Shown: positions 32,001 through 39,589, counted from the first letter of the stretch. The stretch is DNA of 64,000 nt from Lepidostoma basale (GCA_022606425.2 JAHDVF020001507.1:372001-436000), one strand, 5' to 3'. Notes: generated from the letters alone by a model not told the origin. Numbers and translations: made by a program.

Positions 32001-35000
32001 TAAAGCTCCATTCACTTCTTTCAACGTCACTGTCCGCTCGGCCATCCGCTGTGAACATGCTACCTAAATACACAAATTCACTCACCTGCTCCAAGTTCTC
32101 TTCGTTCACACTTGTGTTACAAATTGTCATTTGCTCTCCCTTTCAAAAACCATCACCTTTGACTTTCCGAACTGACTTTTGTATTGTATAAAAAAACCAT
32201 ATATCAATTTTCAAAATGATTGATTAATAACTTTTTAAGCTAAAGTGTATATAAATTCCCATATAGATAGGAGTGACATCTCCAGGCGGCCTCTAACAAT
32301 GCGCTAATGGCGGGGTAGCCTTTCACATTGTGTTAAAAAGATGTTCGGCTTAATGCTTAATAAACACAAATCTTCATAGATGGCGTTAGTATGTAGATTG
32401 TATAAACTTCCACGTAAAGAGTAGTCTTGGAGTTTAACATACGAGTATATACAACTTCCAAAAAGTTTGTCAGACATGGTGATCATAAGAAGGAAGGTGG
32501 AATGGGGAATGTTGTATTACATAAAACGTGCGCTTAACCCAACCAATGACAGGTCATAAGTCCTGTAAACACCTTGATCAACCATATTCTGTTTCCAATA
32601 TTTTAATTTTCTTCGTCTCTTTTGAGAAACAATTAATTCAAAAAAGTCGTTTCGAGAAAAATTCGTTTGAAAAGCGCCAGCGCTCCCGCACTTAGCGAGA
32701 GACGCTCACTTAACCGCTCATAAATTCAGAACGAATTGAATATTTTATTTGAAACTTTGAACCTTAACCCTTCCACATATCAATTTTTTTTTTAATTTGT
32801 ACAAAAATAATCAATTCAATTTATCCCCGAAAGTAATAAAGTTGCCCCGCCCGAAGGGGAGGTGACATGGTTTGTCAAACTGTGGCTCGCTACACTTAGG
32901 TATTATGTGTGATACAATAAACATATGGTAAAACAGTATTATCACTTACCATAAGAAAATCTATGCTGAAAACTTAGTCATTATTGATATATTAGTTACA
33001 CAAACACATGTAGGTATTAAAGGCGGGCCACACTGTGATAAACATCGGTCTCCACCAACGGTTTTAAAACAAGAAACACGCGCCTCTGTGGATTCGTGTT
33101 TATTCAAACAGTTTGAAAACCAAAATTCGTTTGTCGGCTTGTGGATCAAACAGTTTGGTCAAACAATAAACCAGTCAAGGTCAGTTGCGTGGCGGCCGTC
33201 GCACGGTGTTTCAAAATTTAATATTACGAGCTACTTTTCATTATTCTGTAAAATTATTATTTATTATATAGAAATAGAAGTATTTTTTTTAATTTTGAAT
33301 ATTAAATTCATAGGTATACGAGTATATCAATCGGTTAGCGGCGAAACAATACGACTGAACCTTTTTTTGTTGTTGCATGCAATTAGGTAGGTAATTTAGG
33401 GGTTGAAATTTCAACAAATCGGCCTCAAATTTATTGTGTGAACTGGATGACTAATACTCTTCCCTAAACACTTATAATTAGCCATTTCCATGTCATTGGG
33501 TTTTTACCAAAAGTAGCTCGTAATATCGCACCCTGAAACACCGTGCATCGTGCAAACGAAAACTGTGGAATACATGTTTAATGCATGTTTACATCTGTGG
33601 AATGCGTTTTTACATTGGTTGAATGCGTGTTGGTCGTGTTTGTAAACTGTGGATTGCATGTTTGTCAGTATACAAATTTTGGTTTCAAACCAGCTTGTTT
33701 ATCACAGTGTGGCCCGCCTTTTAAGTAGATTGGTACTTGACACACATGAAATATATTAGTTTTCGTTCACAAAAAAACTGTACATAAGAAGTACAAATTA
33801 ATAAATTCACAACAATATGATGATTCAGACTATTCACAATCGCAATCAGTATCACAGCAAACTTCGGAATCACTCTCAGTATCCGAGTATGGCTTTGCAC
33901 TTATTTGAGTCTCCTAGGCCCTAGGAGACTCAAATAAGTGCAAGGCCTCCACCCAGTCAAACCATAAACAATATCAAAGGAACATTACAGCTTGTTATAA
34001 TGTCAAGATGGCATTGGTTTATCTCACTATTGCTCTGGGGTGACGATATAAAGGACTCAGTTTGCAATAGTGTCACCAGTCTGTCGGTGCCAGCGAGCCT
34101 GGCGAAACCGATCGCTCTCGAAATAAAAGCAAAGGTGGAAGTAGTTAAGAAATTTCAGTAAAATCAATTGATTACCTAAAACTAACTAACTAACTAACCA
34201 TCATACTATTTCTCCGAAGAGGTGGGCAGAAAGAATGGACTGCCACACTTTTCTTTCCTGACATCTTTCTCTCGCTTTCTTAAAATTTATACATCGTGTC
34301 ATGCACGCGCGTCGATTTCTCTGACTCCTCACATGGCCGACATTCAATATTTGATTTATTTGATCGTGCCACGTTTTCCTTGGTCTTCCTCTATTTCTGG
34401 TACCATTTACATCATTAACATATAATTTTTTTACCATTCTTTCTTCATTCATTCTTTCCATATGTCCAAACCATCTTAATGATCCTTACATTATTTTGTT
34501 CATGACACCATCATTCGCACCGCATTCACTTCTTATATTTTCATTCGACACTCTATCATACACAGAGTATCCACACATTCGTCTAAGAGATCTCATTTCT
34601 ACTGCATTTATTCTACTTTCATCCTTCTTTTGCCAGTTCCATGCTTCGCTTCCATACATAAGGGTCAGTAGAAGAACACCAGTGTGCACTGCCATTCTAG
34701 CTTTTTTGGATAGGTTTTTGTTTGCGATGACAACTTTAAGTGCACCATTCGCTCTGTTGCCTGCCCCAACCCTTCTTTCAATATCCCTCTCCACTCTCCC
34801 ATCTCTTGTAAACATACTACCTAAATACACAAACTCAGCTACTTGCTCCAAGTTTTCACCATTCACGCTAATGTTGCACACTGTCGTGGTTTCTTCCTTT
34901 TCAAAAATCATTACCTTGGACTTATTAACATTCATCATCAGATCATTTCGCATGCATACCTCATACATACAATTCACCAGGACTTGTAGTTCATGCTCGT

Positions 35001-38000
35001 TGTCAGCAAGTAGGACAGCGTCATCCGCATAAAAGAGACAGCTTACTGACACTCCGCTCATTTTGGCACCTACATCCAACCCTTTCAGCTCTCTCATACA
35101 ATTGTCCATATACAGATTAAATAACCACGGGGACATTACGCAACCTTGTTTGACACCTTTATTGATATCAAACCAGGCTGTAAGATCTCCATTTACTCTG
35201 ACACTAGCAGTGCTTTCAGTGTATAGCGACTTAATGGCCGTGATCAGTTTTGTACTTATTCCATATTCAGACAATATTTTCCACAACTTTTCTCTATTAA
35301 CGTAATCATATGCTTTTTGTAAGTCGACAAACGCACAGAAAAGTTTGCGATTTTTGGCCAGAAACTTCTCTGTCAATGTACGAACTAAATAAGATAAATA
35401 CCATCGGCATAGTTGTGAGGGGCGATTCTTGTGAAGGCCTGTAGTGCTGCGCCCCATTGGGGTCGGTGAACATTGTTACAAGCGCCATCGTGGGGCTGCT
35501 CCCCTCGGGGGCCCAGACACAATGGCAGGCGGCGCCCGGGGGCCCCTTGGAAGGCGCGATGCTCCAGAAACGCAGTGAATGTGTTTGGAGTCATTCTTCC
35601 ACTGTTAACAAAATTAAATAAAAAAGGTTTTTATATATGTTATAGGAATTTTTTTTTGATAATTGAGAGTGTCATAGATCAAGTTTAAGTTCATTGGGGT
35701 CAAGTTCAGTCGTTCATAGGTGCAAGTTGTTCGGCCGTACTGGAGGGTGTTCGGCTTTTTGTCCCCGATAGATATCTCCGACAGCGACAGCACAGATTGT
35801 TTTACCTACCGGCCGCCAGAACCAATCTGCCTCTGGTGACACCGGTGGGAAGAGCAATTAGTCTGCTGAACGCGGTCTCCTCGGAGATCGACGTCTTTAA
35901 TGTTAGTGATAGTACGTTCAGAAGGCAAATACTCTTAATTCTGGAGAGTATCCTGTCTTCCTAATGTTGAACCATCTCTTAGCGTTTCTGGTAGTATACT
36001 ATATACGAGTATATAATAATATATTATTTTACCTGTTCTCAATAGATGCCTTAAAAATAAATTTTGTAATGTCTGTTGATGAAATAAACTGATTTGATTT
36101 GATTTGATTTGAAGTTAATTAATAAATTTGACATTTTAATTACAAGAAATCATAATTACTAATTAATTGTAATTATTTAATTATTTGATTGAATCGCTAT
36201 TTACATCGTTACAGCGCGAGCCGAATGAGGGAGAGGAGGGGGGGTTAAAAACGAAAAAAGACCAGATACGAGTATATAAGTAAACTTGCCACTCTGTTTT
36301 CTTATTCTGCATGATCCTGGCTGCAAGAAGACTGGCCCTTGATGCAGCGGAAGCCACCTTGGCACGGGCGCCAGCCTCCGAGGTGAAGAAATGCTCCATG
36401 GCAAGAGACGGAAAGGCTTCTCGTGCCTTCGTCTCGCTATCGTCCATATTCTGCACCAGTCGCTGTCCTTTCAAAACGTACTTGTACGCGTCTGCCTGGG
36501 TTACTATCGGTGGAACATTTGCTGAAAACATACAAAATTGTAAACTGACTCATTATTGCTCGAATTAAATTAATTTCTACTAATTCATTGTTTATTGAAC
36601 AATGATTTAAATTCAAATTAGTTTTATCTCAATAGAGACGAAGATGCAAACTGGAAACTGAATATGGTGATCGAGGTGTTTACAGGACTTATGACCTGTC
36701 ATTGGTTGGGTTAAGCGCACGCTTTATGTAATTACAACATTTCCCATTCCACCTTTCTTATGACCACCATGTCTGACAAATTTTTGGAAGTTGTATATAT
36801 GTCAATATCCAACACCACAATTCACATGTCAGTTTCAATGCGCCATCTATGAAGATAAGTTTTAAGCATTAAGAAGATCTTTATAACGCAATGTGCAAGG
36901 TTACCGCCATTAATGCACTGCCAGATAACGCCTGGAAATGTCACTCCAATTTATATGCTAACTTGGACCAGTTTTTGTTTTATACAACATTTTGAATGTA
37001 TACAAATACTTGTAGACGAATACTGGATTTTATTTACCCATTGCGGGTTATCAATTCAATTCAATGATTTAAATCCCCATATTAAATAATGAAAACGTCT
37101 CTTTTCTAGAAGTTTCAGTGTAATTTATGGGAATGAGATGTTTCAAATCAAATCAAATCAGTTTATTTTCTCATTAATTATTATAGTTTAAGACATATAT
37201 TGAGAACAGGTAAAATATAATACCAGGAACGCATGAGAGATGGTTCGACATTAGGAATACAAGATACTCTCCAAAGTCAAGAGTATTTGTCTTCTGAACG
37301 TACTTTCACGAATATGAAATACATCGATCTCCGAAGCGATCATGTCCAGCAGCTTGATTGCTCTCCCCACCGGCAACAACAGAAACAGGTTGGTTCTGCA
37401 TACTGGGAGATAAAACAGTCTGTGCTGACGCTGTCGAAGATAACCATCCTGAACATAAAGATGGATAGCCTCCAAGATGACGGAATTCGCAAAGAATCCC
37501 CCGATAAGTCTGAAGAAATGGGTAAGTGTGCACCCATCCCCTCCTTATCTGTAAATTATTGGACCCCAGCATGCCCTAGAGAAATGCAGTGGGATAAAGC
37601 CACGGATAGCTACCAAACTCCCTCATGTAGATATATCTCAGAAATCTTAACTGAACCCTCTCTAAAATAGACGGCACCGCGACGTGGAGCCTCCGGTCAC
37701 CTGCAACTAGAGTACAAAGCCGTTGTATGTGCCTAGAACCACATACGCGGCTGGCGTGTGGTCGGGTCGTCTCGCGGTCCGAACAGTGTCCTCAGCATTG
37801 CTGAGGGGCCAGCTCATGCCCCTCTTGGCTCTGACCAGTGCCTACAGGGCACGTTAACCCCTCTGAGGAGGTGGGCTTCCTGCTGAGCCTGGCCTCGTTC
37901 TTCTCCCTCACGACGATATTATAATTATTTATAAGCTTTTCTGTTTCCTTAAACCCATCCCGTGTTCTAAATGTAAAAATTGCCTTCCTTACCTGCCCTG

Positions 38001-39302
38001 CCCGCATTTGCCTCCTCTGATCCTCACCTGACCTCCCGCTGTTATGCACCCGTAAGATAGTTTTGCAATAGGTCTGTTTTTGTTTATAGTTTTCAGTAAC
38101 TCTGTTTTTGTTTAACATTTTATTTTTCTGTTTTGTGTTTATTAAATAAATTTACATTTCGACGGGACATGAGGAAATGGGTAGATTAAATATGGCCTGG
38201 GTCCCTCATGTCCCACATGGACGAGGGACGGGCCTAGGAATTGATAAAGCGAAGCTGACTCACTTGGGTCTCACTCTTGAACCCGAGGAGAATGTACTCG
38301 CAGCTCTGTGTAGGATGGCGAGGGATGCTTCGATTGAGGCCTGGCAGGAGAGGTGGGATGGCTAGCCTAAGGGAAGGTGGACCTACTCATTATTCCCTTT
38401 GCTCGAGAAGAGGATGAGCAGTGAGTGGATTGTCTTGGATCACCACGCTGTGCGGATGCTCTCGGGCCATGGCAATTTTCGAACCAGGCTTCTTAGTCTG
38501 GCACCGGACCCGGAATGCACGTGCGGAGAGTGGCCCCAGACGGCCTTCCACATCCTATGGGAGTGTGTTCTTCTGGAGGAGGCGAGGGGCAGAATGATTC
38601 GTGACGTAAGGCTGGCTGTCCGCCCGGTTTGGAACTCAGACCTGACCGGTATCAGACATAACTTTGCATGCTTGGGGGAGTTCGTGAGAGCGTGGACTCG
38701 TGCATTTGCCGAGGCTGGCACTTAGCCGTCCCCGTCCTCCTGTGAGCTACTTGTGCCCCTTAACCCGTTTGTCTTTGAGCTGCTGCTCATGTTTTATACT
38801 CCTATTTGCTGTACGGTCGACTGTCTCGCCGGAAGTCGCCGTAACAATGCCGTCTCTGACCCCTCTGAGGGTGTACTGTTTGCCTCGCTCGGGGTGTAGG
38901 CTGCCTGCAGAGCTAGGCCTCGCCCTCCCCATCGCGGCGATTTCTGAATATATACATTTTTTTTTAGATTTTTGTAATGTTCTGTTCCCTTATATAAATA
39001 AATATCGAAAAGCCACTGGTTGCAATAAACCATACGAATAATACAGGTGGAGTTGACTGCGTACCGCTGCGGAGAAACGACGTGATTGTTTGTTTTGTTT
39101 GTTTATTTATAAATATACAAATGCATCCATTGTTTTAATGAAAACTATTATTACCTATGATCCTGCCATTTCTTGAATCTTCTAACAATTTTCCATGGGT
39201 GCACGTTTTCGGATAGTGCTTATCCACCAAGACATCGTATTCCATACAAAAAATTGACGAAAATAATATGAATAGTACGTAAACAATACATTTTCTATCC
39301 AT
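16890..39302 (-). CDS. Gene A: secreted animal haem peroxidase (chorion-peroxidase-like), 12 exons
   Basis: Twelve exons join in frame to 2187 nt, 728 residues plus TAA at 16890-16892. The order is signal peptide (1-20), a helical Ala-rich propeptide (about 50-126), a DGACNN segment, distal-His motif WGQLVAHDYS (His about 241), a YLDCSPVYG block, catalytic Arg in GDTRSNQ (about 383), AREHNR, proximal His in AFRFFHSM (about 486), QRGRDHG, and a terminal PTIDLKYWKEY. The His-to-Arg and Arg-to-His spacings are close to mammalian myeloperoxidase. The two haem-ester acids are Ala and Gln, so haem is probably not covalently bound. It should be a secreted peroxidase using hydrogen peroxide. In insects this family acts in chorion hardening, cross-linking and immunity; which applies here is unknown. 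Introns hold satellite arrays and many transposons, yet every exon is intact. Confidence 0.92.
17265..18435. repeat. 31-bp tandem array with higher-order structure, in the last intron of gene A
   Basis: About 37 contiguous copies of a unit made of AACCATCGGCAAACGCTCAC plus ATAGTTTGAAG. A variant unit with CGACAAACACTCAG recurs at 17354, 17553, 17801 and 18049. The spacings are 199, 248 and 248 bp, and 248 is eight units. It fills most of the 1.5-kb intron between exons 12 and 11. Confidence 0.95.
18557..18755 (-). CDS. Gene A exon 11
   Basis: 199 nt, acceptor TTTTTTTTCAG, donor GTAAAT. Encodes VYEGVDDIDLFVGGMLER and GPTFRSIIGEQFYRTRVGD, the conserved late block of animal haem peroxidases. 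Confidence 0.93.
18790..19310 (+). mobile_element. RTE-a LINE 3' end
   Basis: Frameshifted sequence with WNWQKKDESRI-like, SPRWFGHMERI and RKICHDQINQ pieces, ending CTACCCCTGCGGGGAAACGG before a GTTGTT run. In gene A intron 10. Confidence 0.75.
19545..20020 (-). mobile_element. RTE-c LINE 3' end
   Basis: Minus frame with ATLKWQWAGHVARSSDEKW and GRPQLRWKDDLNRHVGITW. Homologous to 12645-13170. Confidence 0.8.
20085..20315 (+). mobile_element. RTE-e LINE tail fragment
   Basis: Broken frames give RSDQIRDLTGLSLAAAWRLT-like text, as in 49700-49870. This resembles lepidopteran RTE C-termini. Confidence 0.65.
20380..20960 (+). mobile_element. RTE-a LINE 3' region
   Basis: An open frame to about 20960 contains EMRSLRRMCGYSVYGRV, SLRWFGHMERMNEERTV and RKTWHYQINQILNVGH. 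It carries on into unrelated DNA. In gene A intron 10. Confidence 0.85.
21170..21610 (+). repeat. Unclassified interspersed repeat or LINE 3' UTR
   Basis: Moderately GC-rich block with GAAGGCAACGGGAAACCATT and a final AAGAACAAGAATAATAAG. The text resembles the non-coding 3' part of insect LINEs, but I see no second copy here. It ends just before gene A exon 10. Confidence 0.4.
21616..21679 (-). CDS. Gene A exon 10 (short)
   Basis: 64 nt, acceptor TTTTTCTCTAG, donor GTAAGT. Encodes HISGLKRAKDFQELSREISPE. Gene B encodes the same region inside exon 9, so the intron position differs. Confidence 0.88.
21765..22060 (+). mobile_element. FB foldback element copy
   Basis: Runs from GTATCTCAATAGAGACGAAA through the core GACTTATGACCTGTCATTGG to the inverse end GATACAATTAATCCTT. 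Both ends are present. Confidence 0.8.
22120..22320 (-). mobile_element. RTE-a LINE fragment, degraded
   Basis: Inverted SLRWFGHME and EMRSL remnants with many changes, in gene A intron 9. Confidence 0.6.
22430..22600. repeat. Q repeat fragment
   Basis: Contains GCTTACCTGAGGCTGTTATA, a GCGACGCCTTTTCGTC block and GGCCACATTTAAGCTAC, as in 43255-43400. Confidence 0.65.
22720..23225. repeat. 19-bp tandem array in gene A intron 9
   Basis: About 26 copies of CATTCAAAATCTATCACGT, ending roughly 30 bp from exon 9. Since 19 is not a multiple of 3, long frames run through it in several registers. They are not genes. Confidence 0.95.
23256..23483 (-). CDS. Gene A exon 9 (QRGRDHG)
   Basis: 228 nt, acceptor TTTTTTTCCAG, donor GTGAGA. 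Encodes LSDQYLKPCILQYYPNAV, then LLFKSPNSWGLDLIAFDIQ and RGRDHGLASYNTF, the diagnostic late peroxidase motif. Gene B has RDRDHA at this place. Confidence 0.93.
23510..23695 (-). mobile_element. SINE-A copy
   Basis: Begins with the inverted tail ATTATTATTATTTTGTTGAA and runs through AAATCGATGTAAAGGGTATT to GAATTCTACACCAGACCAG. Confidence 0.75.
23751..24113 (-). mobile_element. RTE-b-type LINE fragment inside the pogo-like element
   Basis: Starts with the inverted (GAA)n tail. It is flanked by GTTGTTT on the left and GTCGTTT on the right, a probable 7-bp target duplication. The text resembles 31015-31440. Confidence 0.65.
24438..24671. mobile_element. hAT MITE with perfect 8-bp duplication
   Basis: Flanked by GTTCTACT at 24430-24437 and 24672-24679. 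The inverted ends share AGCCCAGAAGCCCGGCTTGC-type sequence with 28957-29200 and 56726-56962. The left tip has lost a few bases. Confidence 0.85.
24745..24928 (-). CDS. Gene A exon 8: proximal His
   Basis: 184 nt, acceptor ATTTGATTTTAG, donor GTGAGC. Encodes KSYVRRFNISPPGLYSFDYN and FAAGAFRFFHSMIPGE; this His is the proximal haem ligand. The last 11 exon bases and the donor fall in a block repeated at 10258 and 25553. Confidence 0.92.
24950..25460 (+). mobile_element. RTE-b LINE remnant containing a MITE
   Basis: GKTL-like text stops at 25021 and resumes at 25193 as VSNTRIREICEAVDI, followed by RERPPKS remnants. It is split by the MITE at 25022-25189. Confidence 0.65.
25022..25189. mobile_element. 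Harbinger-like MITE with TAA duplication
   Basis: 168 bp. The ends pair over about 33 bp: GGGTACGGCCACTCCGGAGT on the left, and the inverse ending GGTCGTACCC on the right. It is flanked by TAA on both sides, the 3-bp duplication usual for PIF/Harbinger elements. Confidence 0.8.
25540..25900 (+). mobile_element. RTE-a and RTE-like remnants
   Basis: 25540-25625 repeats the TATTGGACATTTAGCTCACT plus RKTWHDQIN composite. 25640-25890 reads QWPGHTARHDRNR and a final YIQQWRDQG, a decayed RTE C-terminus. Confidence 0.55.
26000..26095 (-). mobile_element. SINE-B copy, tRNA-like head
   Basis: The minus strand has GGTCTTGGGGAAAGAACCCT and TGGGTTCAAGCC, an A-box-like and B-box-like pair. Same head as 48150-48225. 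Confidence 0.65.
26108..26305 (-). CDS. Gene A exon 7: catalytic Arg and AREHNR helix
   Basis: 198 nt, acceptor TTGTTCTCCAG, donor GTTAGT. Encodes GDTRSNQTPGLAALQ (the Arg is the catalytic one), AREHNRLARALAQLNPHW and RLYQEARRILIAQFQH. The residue that is Glu in mammalian enzymes is Gln. A SINE tail ends about 12 bp upstream of the acceptor. Confidence 0.93.
26317..26480 (-). mobile_element. SINE-A copy abutting exon 7
   Basis: The inverted tail TATTATTATTATTTTGTTGG is followed by TAGCTCTTAACATC and a TATTGTCACGTGACCAAAG core. It supplies sequence directly upstream of the exon 7 acceptor. Confidence 0.7.
26846..27475. mobile_element. Two MITEs in inverted pair
   Basis: Two related units of about 280-320 bp sit back to back. 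Each has ends like TTTTTTTAGAGGTTTGGTTT and a CAACTGTCAACTGTCAAATT block. The join near 27125-27170 carries two facing copies of the short end. The same composite is at 42388-43250. Confidence 0.75.
27553..27739 (-). CDS. Gene A exon 6 (YLDCSPVYG block)
   Basis: 187 nt, acceptor AATTATTATAG, donor GTAGAT. Encodes LNSVSSYLDCSPVYGFN, RGGFLRLTDDGQLPQ and SLGSCPCFLTG. Shorter than the 199-nt exon of B, C1 and C2, with an extra Cys after YLD. Confidence 0.92.
27810..28380 (-). mobile_element. RTE-c LINE 3' region
   Basis: Inverted text for GRPQLRWKDGLN and a QRAMERAMLGI remnant, with short deletions, starting at a TTCTTCTTCC tail. Confidence 0.75.
28385..28670. other. Intronic DNA, nothing recognised
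   Basis: Mixed-composition sequence in gene A intron 5. No frame, repeat or motif that I can support. Confidence 0.4.
28680..29320 (+). mobile_element. RTE-a LINE 3' end interrupted by a hAT MITE
   Basis: CGYSVYDRA and SLSWFGHMEI text leads to RNRRACM at 28950 and resumes at 29201 with TRCMNVEESREMCQE, then a GTGATAGTAAGTTAGTTAG tail. Confidence 0.8.
28957..29200. mobile_element. hAT MITE with 8-bp duplication
   Basis: Begins CAGTGGCGGTACTCCCATTG and ends with the inverse CTATGGGAGTACCGCCA. The flanks ATGACAAG (28949-28956) and ATGACACG (29201-29208) differ at one base. The target was the RTE-a reading frame. Confidence 0.85.
29331..29838. mobile_element. PiggyBac-like MITE with TTAA duplication
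   Basis: Inverted ends CCCCTTACTGCATG and CATATATGAGCCAGTATGCG plus GTAAGGGG, flanked by TTAA at 29327-29330 and 29839-29842. Interior AT-rich, no transposase. A second copy in the other direction is at 58881-59329. Confidence 0.85.
29923..30119 (-). CDS. Gene A exon 5 (IQCCS block)
   Basis: 197 nt, acceptor GATTGTTTCAG, donor GTAAGC. Encodes SGGGIQCCSKDGSYAMSG, then YSRYGVRYLNFVRSVTAPNG. It corresponds to exon 4 of B, C1 and C2 but is far more diverged, while the pair of Cys and the FVRS core stay. Confidence 0.92.
30142..30186. repeat. Q repeat fragment next to exon 5
   Basis: TAGCTGACGAAAGGCGACGT and CGCCTATAACAGTTTCGG match the Q repeat at 8950-8990. It sits about 22 bp upstream of the exon 5 acceptor. 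Confidence 0.6.
30195..30402. repeat. Near-perfect palindrome made of two FB ends
   Basis: Two arms of about 95 bp meet at GTATCTC-AATA-GAGATAC near 30289-30306. They read as inverses through CCCATTGCGGGTTATC and TACAAATACTTGTA with only a few mismatches. It could extrude as a large cruciform, or form a long hairpin in the gene A pre-mRNA. Confidence 0.92.
30403..30785 (-). mobile_element. FB foldback element body
   Basis: Continues from the palindrome through CACTCCAATTTATATGC-type and ACAGGTCATAAGTCCTGT sequence to the end CTTCGTCTCTATTGAGATAC at 30746-30765. Confidence 0.75.
31015..31440 (-). mobile_element. RTE-b LINE 3' region, (GAA)n tail
   Basis: Minus frame with SKIRIYKTCVRPIITYAVE, LRSITGKTLRDRARN and RRYWRDHVA. 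The TCTTCTTCTTCTTC at 31018 is the inverted tail. Confidence 0.85.
31685..31858 (-). CDS. Gene A exon 4: distal-His motif WGQLVAHD
   Basis: 174 nt, acceptor TATATTTTTAG, donor GTAAGA. Encodes SGRPLPSARLLSTQLM and VYWGQLVAHDYSMRVMEQY. Same length and phase as in B and C2. The haem-ester Asp is Ala. Confidence 0.95.
31990..32165 (-). mobile_element. RTE-a LINE fragment
   Basis: Inverted text around the FVYLGSMFTADG and NLEQV-like blocks, with TCAAAAACCATCACCTTTGA. Confidence 0.65.
32250..32640 (-). mobile_element. FB foldback element copy
   Basis: Includes AGGAGTGACATCTCCAGGCG, CAATGACAGGTCATAAGTCC and a final TCTTCGTCTCTTTTGAGA. Close to the 30403-30785 copy. Confidence 0.75.
32641..33016. 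other. Intronic DNA, nothing recognised
   Basis: Includes a short CGCCAGCGCTCCCGCAC stretch, but no repeat copy or coding frame I can support. Confidence 0.35.
33021..33720. mobile_element. TIR element, TTAA flanks, with a second element inside
   Basis: Ends AGGCGGGCCACACTGTGATA and the inverse TATCACAGTGTGGCCCGCCT, flanked by TTAA at 33017-33020 and 33721-33724. PiggyBac-like by its duplication; no transposase. Confidence 0.75.
33197..33547. mobile_element. Inner TIR element
   Basis: CACGGTGTTTCA and ATTACGAGCTACTTTT at 33197-33236 recur inverted at 33503-33547. It is nested in the 33021-33720 element. Confidence 0.65.
33897..33941. repeat. Perfect 21-bp-arm palindrome
   Basis: Arms 33897-33917 and 33921-33941 are exact inverses (GCACTTATTTGAGTCTCCTA plus G) around a 3-base GCC centre. 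In gene A intron 3. Confidence 0.95.
34186..35395 (-). mobile_element. RTE-a LINE, nearly intact reverse transcriptase with one stop
   Basis: A single minus frame runs from KFLAKNRKLFCAFVDLQKAY through KGVKQGCVMSPWLFNLYMD and the catalytic CLFYADDAVLLAD to EMRSLRRMCGYSVYDRV. It continues to SLRWFGHMERMNEERMVKK and the RKTWHDQINQ end. One TAA (about 34483-34485, AAA in sister copies) breaks it. The (GTTA)n tail lies at 34182-34200. The endonuclease half is absent (5' truncation). Its truncated end reaches the donor of gene A exon 3. It is the youngest RTE-a copy here. Confidence 0.88.
35402..35601 (-). CDS. Gene A exon 3 (DGACNN block)
   Basis: 200 nt, GC-rich, acceptor TTTGTTAACAG, donor GTATTT. 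Encodes NTFTAFLEHRAFQGAPG, PHDGACNNVHRPQWGAALQ and FTRIAPHNYADG. It lacks the usual YR before the DG motif. Composition and length differ from the 164-nt exon 2 of B, C1 and C2. Confidence 0.88.
35700..36115 (+). mobile_element. J LINE 3' end, (TTGAT)n tail
   Basis: Reads RQRQHRLFYLPAARTNLPL-like text and PVGRAISLLNAVSSEIDVF, then a non-coding end AATAAACTGATTTGATTTGA. In gene A intron 2. Confidence 0.8.
36290..36521 (-). CDS. Gene A exon 2: Ala-rich helical propeptide
   Basis: 232 nt, acceptor TATGTTTTCAG. Encodes NVPPIVTQADAYKYVLKGQ, then SLAMEHFFTSEAGARAKVAS and AASRASLLAARIMQNKKTE. The acidic and Ala-rich helices are typical of the propeptide before the catalytic domain. With donor TG/GCAAGT the next codon becomes Cys and the frame joins. 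A weaker GT donor two bases away (GA/GTGGCA) would also keep phase 2. Confidence 0.85.
36615..37060 (+). mobile_element. FB foldback element, full length
   Basis: Starts TATCTCAATAGAGACGAAGA, contains GACTTATGACCTGTCATTGG, and ends with ACAAATACTTGTAGACGAAT and CCCATTGCGGGTTATC. The best copy for defining both ends. Confidence 0.8.
37145..37680 (-). mobile_element. J LINE 3' region, (TTGAT)n tail
   Basis: Minus text for PVGRAIKLLDMIASEIDVF and RQRQHRLFYLPVCRTNLFL, beginning at the inverted tail AAATCAAATCAAATCAGTTT. Confidence 0.8.
37790..38115 (-). mobile_element. LINE fragment shared with 1240-1460
   Basis: 108-codon minus frame with GRSGEDQRRQMRAGQVRKAI and ARLSRKPTSSEG. Family unclear, perhaps the N-terminal part of an R1-type element. 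Confidence 0.5.
38165..39060 (+). mobile_element. R1-group-like LINE 3' end
   Basis: Plus frames read LTHLGLTLEPEENVLAALCR and, after a stop, WIVLDHHAVRMLSGHGNFR, then a CTCGEWPQTAFHILWEC zinc-finger-like block. The Cx1CGx8Hx3C spacing is typical of the R1/Jockey C-terminus. A GC-rich 3' UTR follows to about 39060. In gene A intron 1. Confidence 0.75.
39155..39302 (-). CDS. Gene A exon 1: start codon and signal peptide
   Basis: ATG at 39302 opens MDRKCIVYVLFILFSSIFCM, a strong signal peptide, then YDVLVDKHYPKTCTHGK. 148 nt, donor GTAATA. Its phase-1 end fits exon 2. Assigning it to gene A rests on strand, phase and signal peptide, since this part of the family is poorly conserved. Confidence 0.78.
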
Positions 39303-39589
39303 ATTGTTAACAGACACAAAAATTAAACAGTTAACACTTTCACAATTACAATTACTAAAAAAAATCTGTTTTATTCATTTATTTATATACTATTTTTTAT
39401 TGATTAAATTTTGATAAGAATAAACGTGTTAATTACTATGTAATTTTAACACATTTTTGTAAGATAAAGGCGTGATTTTTATAAAGTTTGACAATCAGTT
39501 GAATTATCAGTACCAAATTAGGTATTCGATATTGATGAAAACGTCTGTGTTCGTTTATTTTCTATCAGTAGTTAACCAAGCTTGTTGGT

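Noticed and set aside
34201..35457. Long reverse transcriptase frame as a virus or host gene
   Set aside because: FYADD motif, LINE C-terminus, (GTTA)n tail and many decayed sister copies show a non-LTR retrotransposon.
39303..39317. Earlier start for gene A
   Set aside because: The upstream codon is GTG, not ATG; ATG at 39302 fits the signal peptide.
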